This document shows positions 50,585-61,288 of a stretch of 64,000 bases of DNA, piece after piece (the first letter of the stretch is position 1; each line of letters begins with the position of its first letter). Source of the stretch: Pseudopyrenochaeta lycopersici (lineage: Eukaryota > Ascomycota > Dothideomycetes > Pleosporales > Pseudopyrenochaetaceae); assembly GCA_003313425.1 (NCBI GenBank), contig NHZP01000019.1:496001-560000 (forward strand). The letters run 5' to 3'. A model generated the notes under the pieces. It had not been told where the DNA came from. It saw nothing but the letters and a program-made list of their open reading frames with translations, and made no database searches. The position numbers and the translations under genes were made by a program.

Positions 50585-51053
50585 CTTGTGTGCTGTTTCG
50601 ATTTAGTTGTACAAGAAACGACAGAGACGAGGAAAGCAAGGGCAATTGTAGATTTAAGTTTTGGAGTTGACAATTTTTGGTTCAGTAAATCAGCATGACG
50701 CAATAACAACATATACGCGCACTTCTTGCCATTCTCGCAAATACTTGGCCACCAGTGCATCGTGAGATCCACAGGCATATGTTTATTTCATTCGTCACAA
50801 GGGCCGTAAGACGATGTGGCGCATCGGCTTGGCAAATTAGTTGCAAACGTTGTGACCTTGTTGCGCGTCCAAAGGATGCATTGGTCTTGGTCTTGGGCTG
50901 AGGCACAGTGTGATTAATCGAGAACTAGGAAACAGCAGTCAATCGTAAAGATGGAAGGATGCAGAATTAACAAAACCTATCATTATTGAGAGGCACAAAT
51001 GACCACAGCTATGCGTGAAATGCTTGTCACTCGCAGAAGGCGATGTTGTAGCA
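50585..51053. other. Intergenic spacer
   Basis: Between two minus-strand genes. Nothing coding recognised. Confidence 0.4.
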
Positions 51054-53090
51054 TTACACAAAACTCATAAATTCCCACCGCAGGCCACTCAAATCCCAAA
51101 GCTCTCCATCCATCAGCCCATGAACATAACACGGCCCAAGAATTTCCCACTTTTTGCGTTGCGGCCTTAAAACAAGAGGAATCCTCATGCCGCGGAAAAC
51201 GCAGAGCTGATCTCCGGCCTGTGCACGAAACGGGATCCACCCAACCCGACCGCGCTGAGAGACAAAGAACTTCCTAGCACCTCGCACTCTGCCTTCAGCT
51301 TCCTCGAAGGGTTCAGCGAGCTTCTCCAGGATTTTATCTTGCATAGCCCAGTTCAAAGGGTCAATCTCCCAGCGTCTTGCCATGTACAGTTTCTTCCTGA
51401 GGTACCAATAGCCGCAGCTAGCGCCCAAAGAGCTATCTACCTTCTTATTGGGACAGCTGTAGTCAAACGTAGGTCCGCAGTTGTACACAAGTGTTCGCCA
51501 GAATGTATCGAAAGACGACCCGTCCGTAAAGTTTCCTCGACGACTCAATGATGGATCCGCGAGCAGTCTGATTTCAGAAAGCCAAGAGACCATCTTAGCC
51601 TCATATTCGGACATTGCATCCAACGCATCCCAATGAGTAACTTGCATGCTTATTTTGCTCGGATGTGGTAATGGTAGAGGTGGCCTGTCGCGAGCTACTA
51701 CGCCCACATGATCAAAAATCGCACCTTCCATCTGAATCTCCTAGTTTTAACGACTCAGCAAATTGGCAATCTAACATCCCGGTAGGATGAAAAGGAGGGG
51801 TACTCTGCTCACATTCGGAACACGAATTTGCCATTGGCCCCGGATCAGCATAGGAATATCTAGACATTGTTCACCAAAACGAACTCGGGGGTCCGGCACA
51901 TGTCTCTCCCCTCGCAAATTCAAAGTGTTGTAGAATCCCGTCATCAATAAGCCCGAGCTGTGATCGGATAGCAAGTCGGGTACCCAGGACGGCAGGCCTA
52001 ACTCGTTATTCTTCGGATTTGCGTGAAATGCAAGCCAGTCAATGAGGAATCGGTGATTGGAGGGACTTTCCATTAACATCAATCGTTCGGTCCCATCCTC
52101 TGCGATTCGATACGTCGGAAAGCCTAGCAGTGTCATCTTGCCAACAAGGCAAGCAATATCTCCAAAAGACTTCGTATAGTCGACAAATGCTGGATCAAGG
52201 TCCAATGACACACCGGCAAGCGCAAAGTATCGATCGCGTGGGTCTGTTGCTCGCATTCCATTGTATCTAGATAGTACATCATAGATAGGAAGTGGTCCAA
52301 CCTTCTTGAAACGGTAATAGCCTGCTGCGATGTTCCGAGCCATAAGTGCAGAAAACTGCGGGCTGCCCATAGTGATATCGTAATTGATGTAAAGATTTCT
52401 ATGGCGACTTACTAACATGGCTACCCAGAGAATCACATCTGTATCCAAATCCAAAGACCCTCGCCACATAACAGACTTCTGTGCTGATAGAACCTCCTGG
52501 ATGACCCAAACGCGACTGAACCAAGGGTTGCTAATAATCTTGAAGAGTGATGTCCATCTTGGATTGAAGGCAGGTTTAGGGACTCCGGCGGATGCAAAGT
52601 CGAAATCGTGAAAGTCATATTTGCCTACGTCTGCATCATAATGTTTGCCGTTACATTTCCTGTATAGTTGCTCGGCAAGTCTGTATGCGTCTTCGTCCTC
52701 AGGTTGCTGCTTCCCAAGCCAAATGGTCACTCGATCCGCCTTTGCGTAGATGTCTCGCATCAAGCGGACTTGGTGAGTCTTCTCGTCGGTGTCCTTTTGA
52801 TTTATGCTGATCTGATCGGCCCATAATGGTAATGTGCATCCGCGGCGACGCCTTTCAACTAACGCAGCATATAGGTTGGCTCCAATGTCGAGCTGTTGGC
52901 CATTGCATCTGATGCGTTTCTTCACCGTTTGATCCCCCCATACATACGGAATCGCTTCAAATACTGCTCCATTAAGGCTTTTCTCCCCAAGATGAATTGT
53001 CAGAACACCGAATTCCACATCCGGTAAAAGCGTCATGAGTCGGATACTCCTATCACCCAGCGGTCGACTATACGTGAAATAGTTCGCCAT
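51054..53090 (-). CDS. HET-domain protein (2 exons)
   Basis: About 654 aa. Exons are 51813-53090 and 51054-51740; the intron (GTGAGC to ACTAG) joins QWQIRVPN to EIQMEGAIFDHVG. The HET domain is near the N-terminus: FEAIPYVWGDQTVKKRIRCN, LPLWADQISINQKDTDEKTH, MRDIYAKADRVTIWLG and PWFSRVWVIQEVLSAQKSVM. Later parts (RATDPRDRYFALAGVSLDLD, LGLPSWVPDLLSDHSSGLL) and the C-terminal VSQRGRVGWIPFRAQAGDQL with IPLVLRPQRKKWEILGPCYV are standard in soluble fungal HET proteins. No transmembrane or NACHT part is present. Likely role: cell-death effector in non-self recognition, by family only. It lies about 1.5 kb from the NLR gene, in opposite orientation. Confidence 0.88.
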
Positions 53091-54561
53091 GACAATCTAC
53101 CAAGATGTATCCGCGAGAATGGCGAATAGTGGCATTTCAGGCCTTGCTATCAACCCTCTTAGGCCTTTAACGAAGTCAATGTGAAAGCTTGATGATATAG
53201 GTCTATCAATTTTGGGTCTATGACGGCAAGCGTTTCTTGGCAAGTGAGAGCTGCCTTAGCCTTATTCTCACAAAGAACAGGGGAAACTCCGTGAGTGAAA
53301 GGCAAACTGGGAATGCGATTAGGAAGAGAGTCGTAGCGAAGAAATGAGTTAAGCGTCTTGGGTATAATATTCTTCCACGGCATGTCGGGTTGATGGTGGG
53401 GCAATCCCCAAGGCAGCAATCCGGCATCAGGCTGCGCTCTGTGACACACTCCGATGAATGACCTGTCATGATCTGATACCATTTGCTCAACTGAGAATTG
53501 GGATTGATTTTGATTTATTAGGCACGAGATTAGTTGTTCAGCAGAAGAGTACTATAATTAGAGCTGTACTGCGAACAGCACGGCTTTCATCCCAAATGTT
53601 TCACCACAGAATCGAATCATCTTCAGCTACCGTTTGAAGGACCTAAAGCCAGTCTCAATAAAATCATGAGGCGAAACACTTAAAAGAATATTCTCATACA
53701 CTAAACATTGATTGTCAGTCTCATTATTCTTGATTCATTATCAGGCGGCCAAGCTTAGTTACCTGATAAGTTGTGTAAGTCTTTTTAACCCAAAATTCAG
53801 ACGCTCGCAGAGCTCGCTGTCTACATAGAGCAGGCTTTATACGCGGGTATCCGACTACTGAGATACACACGTGATATATCTTATGAAAACTTTCTACTTA
53901 ACAATACTATATTCTACCTTGAGCACTTAAACCGGATTACTTTTGATAGCGTTACATATACTAAACAGTCCTCAATTTATATTTGGGATTTGCTAAGTTA
54001 TTACAAAATGTACAAAGATTATAGATTTAAGCTAGCAAATCTTATGGCTGGAGCGAGTCAGCTGTACTTTCTACCAGCGTAATTGAAGCCTTCGTTCGCT
54101 TTTCTTCCAAGTACCATAAGAATGGACCATTAGCTCGCCATACTAGGAGACAGCATGTGCACAGGCAAATTGCGAATATGATGCACAGACAACGCGTTTT
54201 GACAGCCTATGGGCGTTTGAGCTCAGGCACCCGCAAAATGTCTCCGCCACAATCACCCCGCATCTACCTTACTGGCCCACATTCAAGGCTGTGCAGTCAG
54301 CCGCCGAACCTATTTCAACGATCCGCCAACATAGCAACTAAGCTTTCAATACCTTCAACAGTTCTCAATGTCGCACTTACCTCTTCACGTAAGATCCTGG
54401 TTTCCCTCCCCTGTTAAAACTGTCAATCCCGAAAACCAGATCTGACGCTCAGAGAGACGAGTAGGTCAAGGTGCTCTACTTTATTCGCTCAGCCTGATGC
54501 CTTCGAGCTATTTCACAAGCTCCCTCCCCATTTCTGTGCCCGTTGAAGCTCGTACAAAGTA
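53091..54561. other. Divergent, partly AT-rich spacer between HET gene and NLR gene
   Basis: The left part is ordinary; 53870-54050 is AT-rich with many stops, like decayed transposon DNA. At 54040-54417 an open frame of about 120 codons without a good start (with FVRFSSKYHKNGPLARH and VHRQIANMMHRQRVLTAYGR) has some coding look and may be a gene fragment, but I cannot name its family. Confidence 0.35.
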
Positions 54562-57500
54562 ATGCGTCTCTTGAAATACACAGGTGATGGATTTGCTTTT
54601 CAAGATTTCGGTGACCTAGACCCTATCCCTCCTTATGCTATACTCTCACATACCTGGAAAGAGGGCGACGAGGTTACCTTTGACGAATTAACAAATGGGA
54701 CGGGGACGGGAAAGAAGGGTCACAAGAAGATCGAGTTCTGCTGGCAACAAGCCAAACAGGATGGCCTGCAATACTTCTGGGTGGACACGTGCTGCATCAA
54801 CAAGGCAAACAAAGCTGAACTTTCACATGCGATCAACTCTATGTTCCGCTGGTACCGCCACGCAACACGATGCTACGTTTATCTATCAGATGTTTCAAAA
54901 CCTCTCTCCAACGCTACAGACGCTATTAACACAAGGTCGTGGGAATTAGAGTTCCAAAAAAGCATGTGGTTCACTCGGGGCTGGACGCTCCAAGAGCTTC
55001 TTGCGCCTCAATCAGTTGAGTTCTTCTCCTGGGAAGGCAGACGATTAGGCGATAAAGGTTCGCTTATACAGCAAATCCATTTAATAACTGGGATTCCTCA
55101 AGTAGCGCTTCAAGGAGCCCCCTTATCCCAGTTCAACGTCAACCAACGAATGTCGTGGATAGAGCACCGCCAGACTACACTCGCGGAAGATAGAGTGTAC
55201 TCACTATTTGGTATTTTTGGTGTCTACATTTCAACTATCTATGGCGAAGGGATAGCGAGAGCATCTAAACGGCTTTTAGACGAGATTGAAAAGCTAGAGA
55301 GGTGCATCCAAGACCTCCGCACCACTGATCCTCGTGACGACAAGAAGCGCATCGAAAAAACTAAGGGTGGCCTGCTAAAAGACTCGTACCGTTGGATCCT
55401 TAAGAACCCCGACTTTCGACTGTGGTATGGTAGCCAACAAAACCAATTTCTGTGGATTAAAGGGGATCCAGGCAAGGGCAAGACAATGCTGCTTTGTGGA
55501 ATTGTCAATGAGCTGGAGAAGTCGCTAGCGATGACAGATTTACTATCCTACTTCTTCTGCCAGGCCACAGACACGCGAATTAACAACGCTACAGCGGTGC
55601 TGCGGGGTCTGCTGTACCTGCTCGTCGATCAGCAGCCTTTACTTATTTCACATATACAGAAGAAGCACAATCACGCAGGCAGAGTGCTATTTGAGGATGC
55701 AAACGCATGGGTCGCCTTATCTGAGATTTTCACGACTATCTTGCAGGACCCGAACTTAGGTAGCACGTACTTGGTCGTTGATGCACTCGATGAGTGCATG
55801 GTGGACCGACTGAAATTACTTGATTTTATTGTTGAGGTGTCTTCTGCATCTCCTCGTGTTAAATGGATCTTTTCAAGTCGTAACTGGCTGGACATCGAGA
55901 GCCGGCTAGCAAAAGCTGGACAGAGAGTGCGACTGAGCCTGGAGCTGAACGCGGAGTCTGTTTCTGCCGCTGTTAGTGTGTTTATCCAGCAGAAAGTAAA
56001 CCAACTAGCACGGGACCAGAAGTACGACAATAAAACAAAAGAAGCAGTACAGCATCACTTATACTCGAACGCGGATGGCACATTCCTCTGGGTAGCACTC
56101 GTGTACGAGAACCTAAAAGATATCCCAAAGCGGAACGTGATCCAGAAGTTAAACGCATTTCCGCCTGGCCTAGACCCACTCTACGAGCGGATGATGCAGC
56201 AGTTAAGCAGCTCAGACGATGCCGATATTTGCAAGGAAATCCTAGCTATCGCCGCGACTGTATATCGACCCACCACGCTAGAGGAGCTGGCTGCGCTTTC
56301 AGAACAGCTCCGGGATGTGGCAGACGATCCCGAGTCTATGCAAGAGATTATTAGGTCCTGTGGGTCGTTCCTTACTTTACGAGAGAACACTGTATACTTT
56401 GTACATCAATCCGTAAAGGACTTTCTACTCACAAAAGCATCCAACGATATCTTCCCATCTGGAAAGGAAGACGTCCACCGCGTACTTTTTGCAAGATCAC
56501 TGCTGGTTATGTCTTTTACACTTAAACGAGACATGTATAACTTGCATACGCCAGGCTTTCTTATCGAGCAGGTCGAGCATCCACCGTCTGATCCACTGGT
56601 GTCGTCGCGCTACTCGTGCATCTACTGGGTTGACCACCTTTGTGACTGGAATCCCATTCCTTCTGCAGCGCATCTAGTTGAGCTTCAGGAAGGTGGCAGT
56701 ATTGACAAGTTTATCAGACATAAATATCTCTACTGGTTGGAAGCAATGAGTCTTTGCAAGAACATGTCAAATGGAGTAGTGTCGATGGCAAAACTGGAGG
56801 ATTTTATCTATGTAACACTTGGACGAGCGCCCTACTTATAATCTATGTATGCTAACATTAGCTAGAAACGAGCGAGCACCTCTGCTACGTTTAAACTGAT
56901 TCAAGATGCACGGCGATTCGTAATGTATCATAAGCGGGCAATAGAGAGCGCACCTCTCCAAGCATACGTGTCGGCTCTCGTGTTCAGCCCAAGGCAGAGC
57001 TTGATACGTAATCAATTCCAAAACGAAGCGCCTACCTGGCTCACGGTGAAACTGGCTATGATAGATGAATGGGGAGCCTGCCTGCAGACGCTTGAGGGAC
57101 ATAGGAGTAATGTTGAGTCAGTGGCCTTCTCTCACGACTCGAATCGAATCGCTTCAGGGTCTTGGGACGACACAATCAAGATCTGGGATGCCAGCAGCGG
57201 CGAGCACCTGCAGACGCTTGAGGGCCATAGCCATTTTGTCAGCTCAGTAGCCTTCTCTCACGACTCGAGTCGAATCGCTTCAGGGTCTTGGGACGACACA
57301 ATCAAGATCTGGGATGCCAGCAGCGGCGAGCACCTGCAGACGCTTGAGGGCCATAGCCATTTTGTCAGCTCAGTAGCCTTCTCTCACGACTCGAGTCGAA
57401 TCGCTTCAGGGTCTTGGGACGACACAATCAAGATCTGGGATGCCAGCAGCGGCGAGCACCTGCAGACGCTTGAGGGCCATAGCCATTTTGTCAGCTCAGT

Positions 57501-59298
57501 AGCCTTCTCTCACGACTCGAGTCGAATCGCTTCAGGGTCGAACGACAGCACAGTCAAGATCTGGGACGCCAGCAGCGGCAAGGCCCTGCAGACGCTTAAG
57601 GGCCATAGCCATTCTGTCAGCTCAGTAGCCTTCTCTCACGACTCGAGTCGAATTGCTTCAGGATCAATAGACACTACAATGAACATCTGGGATGCCAGCA
57701 GCGGCGAGCACCTGCAGACGCTTGAGGGCCATAGCCATTTTGTCAGCTCAGTGGCCTTCTCTCACGACTCGAATCGAATCGCTTCAGGGTCGAACGACAA
57801 CACAGTCAAGATCTGGGACGCCAGCAGCGGCAAGACCCTGCAGACGCTTGAGGGTCATAGCGATTCTGTCAGCTCAGTAGCCTTCTCTCACGACTCGAGT
57901 CGAATCGCTTCAGGGTCGAGGGACAACACAGTCAAGATCTGGGACGCCAGCAGCGGCAAGGCCCTGCAGACGCTTAAGGGCCATGGCGATTCTGTCAGCT
58001 CAGTAGCCTTCTCTCATAACTCGAATCGAATCGCTTCAGGGTCGGAAGACAATACAGTCAAGATCTGGGACGCCAGCAGCGGCAAGACCCTGCAGACGCT
58101 TGAGGGCCATGGCCATTTTGTCAGCTCAGTAGCCTTCTCTCACGACTCGAGTCGAATCGCTTCAGGGTCGAACGACAACACAGTCAAGATCTGGGACGCC
58201 AGCAGCGGCAAGACCCTGCAGACGCTTGAGGGTCATAGCGATTCTGTCAGCTCAGTAGCCTTCTCTCACGACTCGAGTCGAATTGCTTCAGGATCAATAG
58301 ACACTACAATGAACATCTGGGATGCCAGCAGCGGCGAGCACCTGCAGACGCTTGAGGGCCATAGCCATTTTGTCAGCTCAGTGGCCTTCTCTCACGACTC
58401 GAATCGAATCGCTTCAGGGTCTTGGGACAACACAGTTAAGATCTGGGATGCCAGCAGCGGCGAGCACCTGCAGACGCTTAAGGGCCATAGCCATTTTGTC
58501 AGCTCAGTAGCCTTCACTCACGACTCGAGTCGAATCGCTTCAGGGTCTTGGGACAACACAGTTAAGATCTGGGACGCCAGCAGCGGCGAGCACCTGCAGA
58601 CGCTTAAGGGCCATAGCCATTTTGTTAGCTTAATAGCCTTCTCTCACGACTCGAATCGAATCGCTTCAGGGTCTTGGGACAATACAATCAAGATCTGGGA
58701 CGCCAGCAGCGGCAAGGCCCTGCAGACGCTTAAGGGCCATAGCCATTTTGTTAGCTCAGTAGCCTTCTCTCACGACTCGAGTCGAATCGCTTCAGGGTCG
58801 AACGACAGCACAGTCAAGATCTGGGACGCCAGCAGCGGCAAGGCCCTGCAGACGCTTAAGGGCCATAGCCATTCTGTCAGCTCAGTAGCCTTCTCTCACG
58901 ACTCGAATCGAATCACTTCAGGGTCGAAAGACAACACAGTCAAGATCTGGGACTCCAGCAGCGGCCAGTGCCTACAAACACTTGAGGTTGATAGGGCGCT
59001 TGTCGATATCTCATTTGATTCTACTGGCTCCCGTCTTCATACGGAGGTTGGTGCTCTTATTATTAGTGACGCTCTAACGTCGAACAGCACAACAGGTCTT
59101 ATGGAGCCTCAGCCTCCTCAACATCAGTACACGGCATTAAGTTCGGATAGAACATGGATAACTTATAATTCAAAGAGATTACTGTGGCTTCCCTCAGCGT
59201 ATCGCCCCTCGTCCTCTGCTGTGTCTAAGAATATGATTGTGTTGGGTGTTGGGAGTGGCAAGGTATGGATGTGTAATCTTAATCTTGACGACTTTTAA
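54562..59298 (+). CDS. HET-NACHT-WD40 NLR-type incompatibility protein (2 exons)
   Basis: About 1560 aa. Exons are 54562-56811 and 56866-59298; the 54-bp intron (GTAACA, CTAAC branch, GCTAG) is phase 0 and removes an in-frame stop. The N-terminal HET domain has PYAILSHTWKEGDEVTFDEL, FWVDTCCINKANKAELSHAI and WFTRGWTLQELLAPQSVEFF, then SWIEHRQTTLAEDRVYSLFG. The NACHT NTPase has Walker A GDPGKGKT at residues 301-308 and Walker B TYLVVDALDEC near 400. A helical region with VYFVHQSVKDFLL follows. After the splice, KLIQDARRFVMYHKRAIESA leads into the WD40 array. This is the architecture of Podospora het-d/het-e/het-r (HNWD): the sensor binds a ligand, NACHT oligomerises and HET kills the cell. No premature stop or lost motif is seen, so it looks functional. 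Confidence 0.93.
57082..58971 (+). repeat. Tandem array of 15 near-identical 126-bp WD40 repeats
   Basis: Fifteen units of exactly 126 bp (42 codons) start at 57082 and recur without indels to 58971. A sixteenth, degenerate unit follows at 58972. The consensus unit starts LQTLEGHSHFVSSVAFSHDS and ends TVKIWDASSG plus two variable residues. Most positions are invariant even at the DNA level. Differences gather at the residues after the GH (S/G/R, H/D, F/S), before and after the GS-x-D turn (W/N/I/R/E/K and D/S/T/N), in the next strand (I/V/M, K/N), and at the last two residues (EH/KA/KT/QC). The same variants recur in different combinations, as expected from shuffling between units. Confidence 0.97.
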
Positions 59299-59825
59299 AG
59301 TTGCACGAATAACGGGAAATATCGTGTCGTAAATTATCTATTTCTTTTTTATGTTTCTTTATTTATTGGTCTCTCGTGTTTTAGAGGGGGCTGGGTATCA
59401 ATGTGACTGTATGGTCAATACTTTGCCACACGTAATCTCTGAGACACTTTTAAGTGAAAACAAGGCTATTGTTACTACAGTATATACGTGGCAAATCAGA
59501 TAACATCTAGATCACACTAGCAAGCAGTACAGTCTACCCGCTCCAGCTACAGAGTTAGCTAGCTCAAACTACATTGGCGAAGTGTTCTGCTATATACTCG
59601 CACCAAGCAAATAGGTTACAAGCTACCTATAGGCTTCTACTAAATAAATGTGTAAAATATTAAGTTAAAAATTATGTTATAACGAATTTAAGAAATACTA
59701 GGACTCTAAAGCGTAATGTATGTTACAATCCAGGCCTATAGGCATCCAGTGGCCATCTTCATTTTCCTTGTGCCATCCAGAAAACATGCTCAATATGGTA
59801 CAGCTGCACAGCCTCTGAGGCTGTT
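59299..59825. other. 3' flank of NLR gene, AT-rich
   Basis: T-rich then AT-rich sequence (strongest at about 59640-59700). Nothing coding recognised. Confidence 0.4.
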
Positions 59826-60236
59826 TTGTTCGAGACTGGCCTTGGAGTGTCCATTAACAACTCATCTATCGACATATCATCTTCCAGAACGGCCCCGTCT
59901 AGGCCCTCGCGCGCTATCTCACTTTCACTCGATAACAGTGGAATATCCTGGAACAGGAATGCTTGGGAGTCGATTTTCAATCAGTTCTCTTTAATTTACG
60001 TCTTTCGGGGCAGACGATCTGATTTGTGAATCGGGATTACTACTTCAGGAATTTTTCGGATTCGATAGCGTTGATGGGCGGGAGTACCTTGTTGAACTTC
60101 TTACGTCTGAGCGTTGTAATTATATATACAGAGAGAGACCACTATATACTGAAGGCATTCCTGGTGGCTCCTACCCCCACTTTTTACAATTATAGGCAGA
60201 TATGAGGCAACATTTTTCGCTACTAAAGGGCTAGAA
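59826..60236 (+). pseudogene. Decayed coding relic of unknown family
   Basis: Two adjacent plus-strand pieces read like one protein broken by a frameshift. The first has SSRTAPSRPSRAISLSLDNS and WESIFNQFSLIYVFRGRRSD, ending at a TGA at about 60027. The second is in another frame: FFGFDSVDGREYLVELLTSE, then YIYRERPLYTEGIPGGSYPH, then LQL-stop-ADMRQHFSLLKG-stop. The last two stops are TAG codons, where CAG would be a natural predecessor. I do not recognise the family. Confidence 0.35.
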
Positions 60237-61288
60237 ATCAAAGAGGTTATCCCTACAGATGAGGTGGTGCGTTACGACTTGCTTCATTTTGCAAAAGATT
60301 TTTGTACCTGTTTTTAGATTTTCATAGCTGGTCTTGTCCAGGAGGTCATTGCGTCGACCCTCGAGTACGGGGTTCCCCGATAGTACAACCAGGGCTTTGA
60401 GGTAAGTTTCTGTCGCGTCTGATATTGTTTGAAATCGAATGAGCTCGAGAAATAGAACTTGAAATTGAGTCATCGATAGCGAAAGAAAATCAAAGAAACG
60501 CAGCGCTAGGCTATAAGCCTACGCACAATTTGCCGTTTAATCACGGGGTCTGATGTGTAACATAGCCTACCTACGCATATTGCTTTATTGAAGGCAAGAA
60601 GCTGACAGGGTCGTAAGAAATTTGTTCCGCTTCGTTATTAAATTAGTTTTTCTTTTCCTTAGCTTTGCACTCAGAATGAGAACTCCTACCCATACCTGAA
60701 GACATGAACGAAAGACTCAGTTCAGATACTGTGGGGGGAAGAACGGAGAGCTGGGCAACAGTTACCTAGGCGATCTATTGGATAGATCACTGTCTATTCA
60801 GAACTCTTGTAGGACTAGCTATATAGTTTAATCAAGCACACTCTACAACGAGGGCCAGCGCGCTTATGCGGGAGCTAGAGCGAGGAAATTCAAGTGATTG
60901 ACAAAACGGAGGGTTCATTGCCTTCCTCTAAGGTAAGCCTCTAGAGTACGAAGTAAGTGGTTTCGTTTGCCAAGTCGTGAAATATTGTGTTTTTGATATA
61001 TTCAGGTTGATGAACATTTAGTTAGTTTTTGTTCTGCACTGAGTGGCTAAAGATAGCTGCGTACCCTAACTGGGCGTACTGTTGAACACCTCGAGCCAAT
61101 AACAAACATGAAAGCATGCATGTCATAAGACTTCTAAGAAAACAGAACAAGCATCTCTGGAAGGTAGAATAGATTATATGCAGATGTGCGCATACTAGCC
61201 ATTCCAAAAATTTGGCATCGTGTGGGCCATTGTGCCGAATACTCTCGACAAGAATACATATGGTACAGCGAAGTATACTGATTGAATA
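60237..61288. other. Intergenic, no gene seen
   Basis: About 1 kb with stops in all frames. A minus-strand open frame at 60231-60473 (80 codons) has no supported identity. Confidence 0.4.

Noticed and set aside
56842..56922. Two separate genes: HET-NACHT (54562-56841) and WD40 (56923-59298)
   Set aside because: A phase-0 intron at 56812-56865 joins them, and the bridging exon restores QDARRFVMYHKRAIE, the usual link in HET-NACHT-WD40 proteins.
57065..58510. Spaced repeats suggesting a CRISPR array or satellite
   Set aside because: The 126-bp units are contiguous, keep one reading frame and encode WD40 repeats. There are no spacers.
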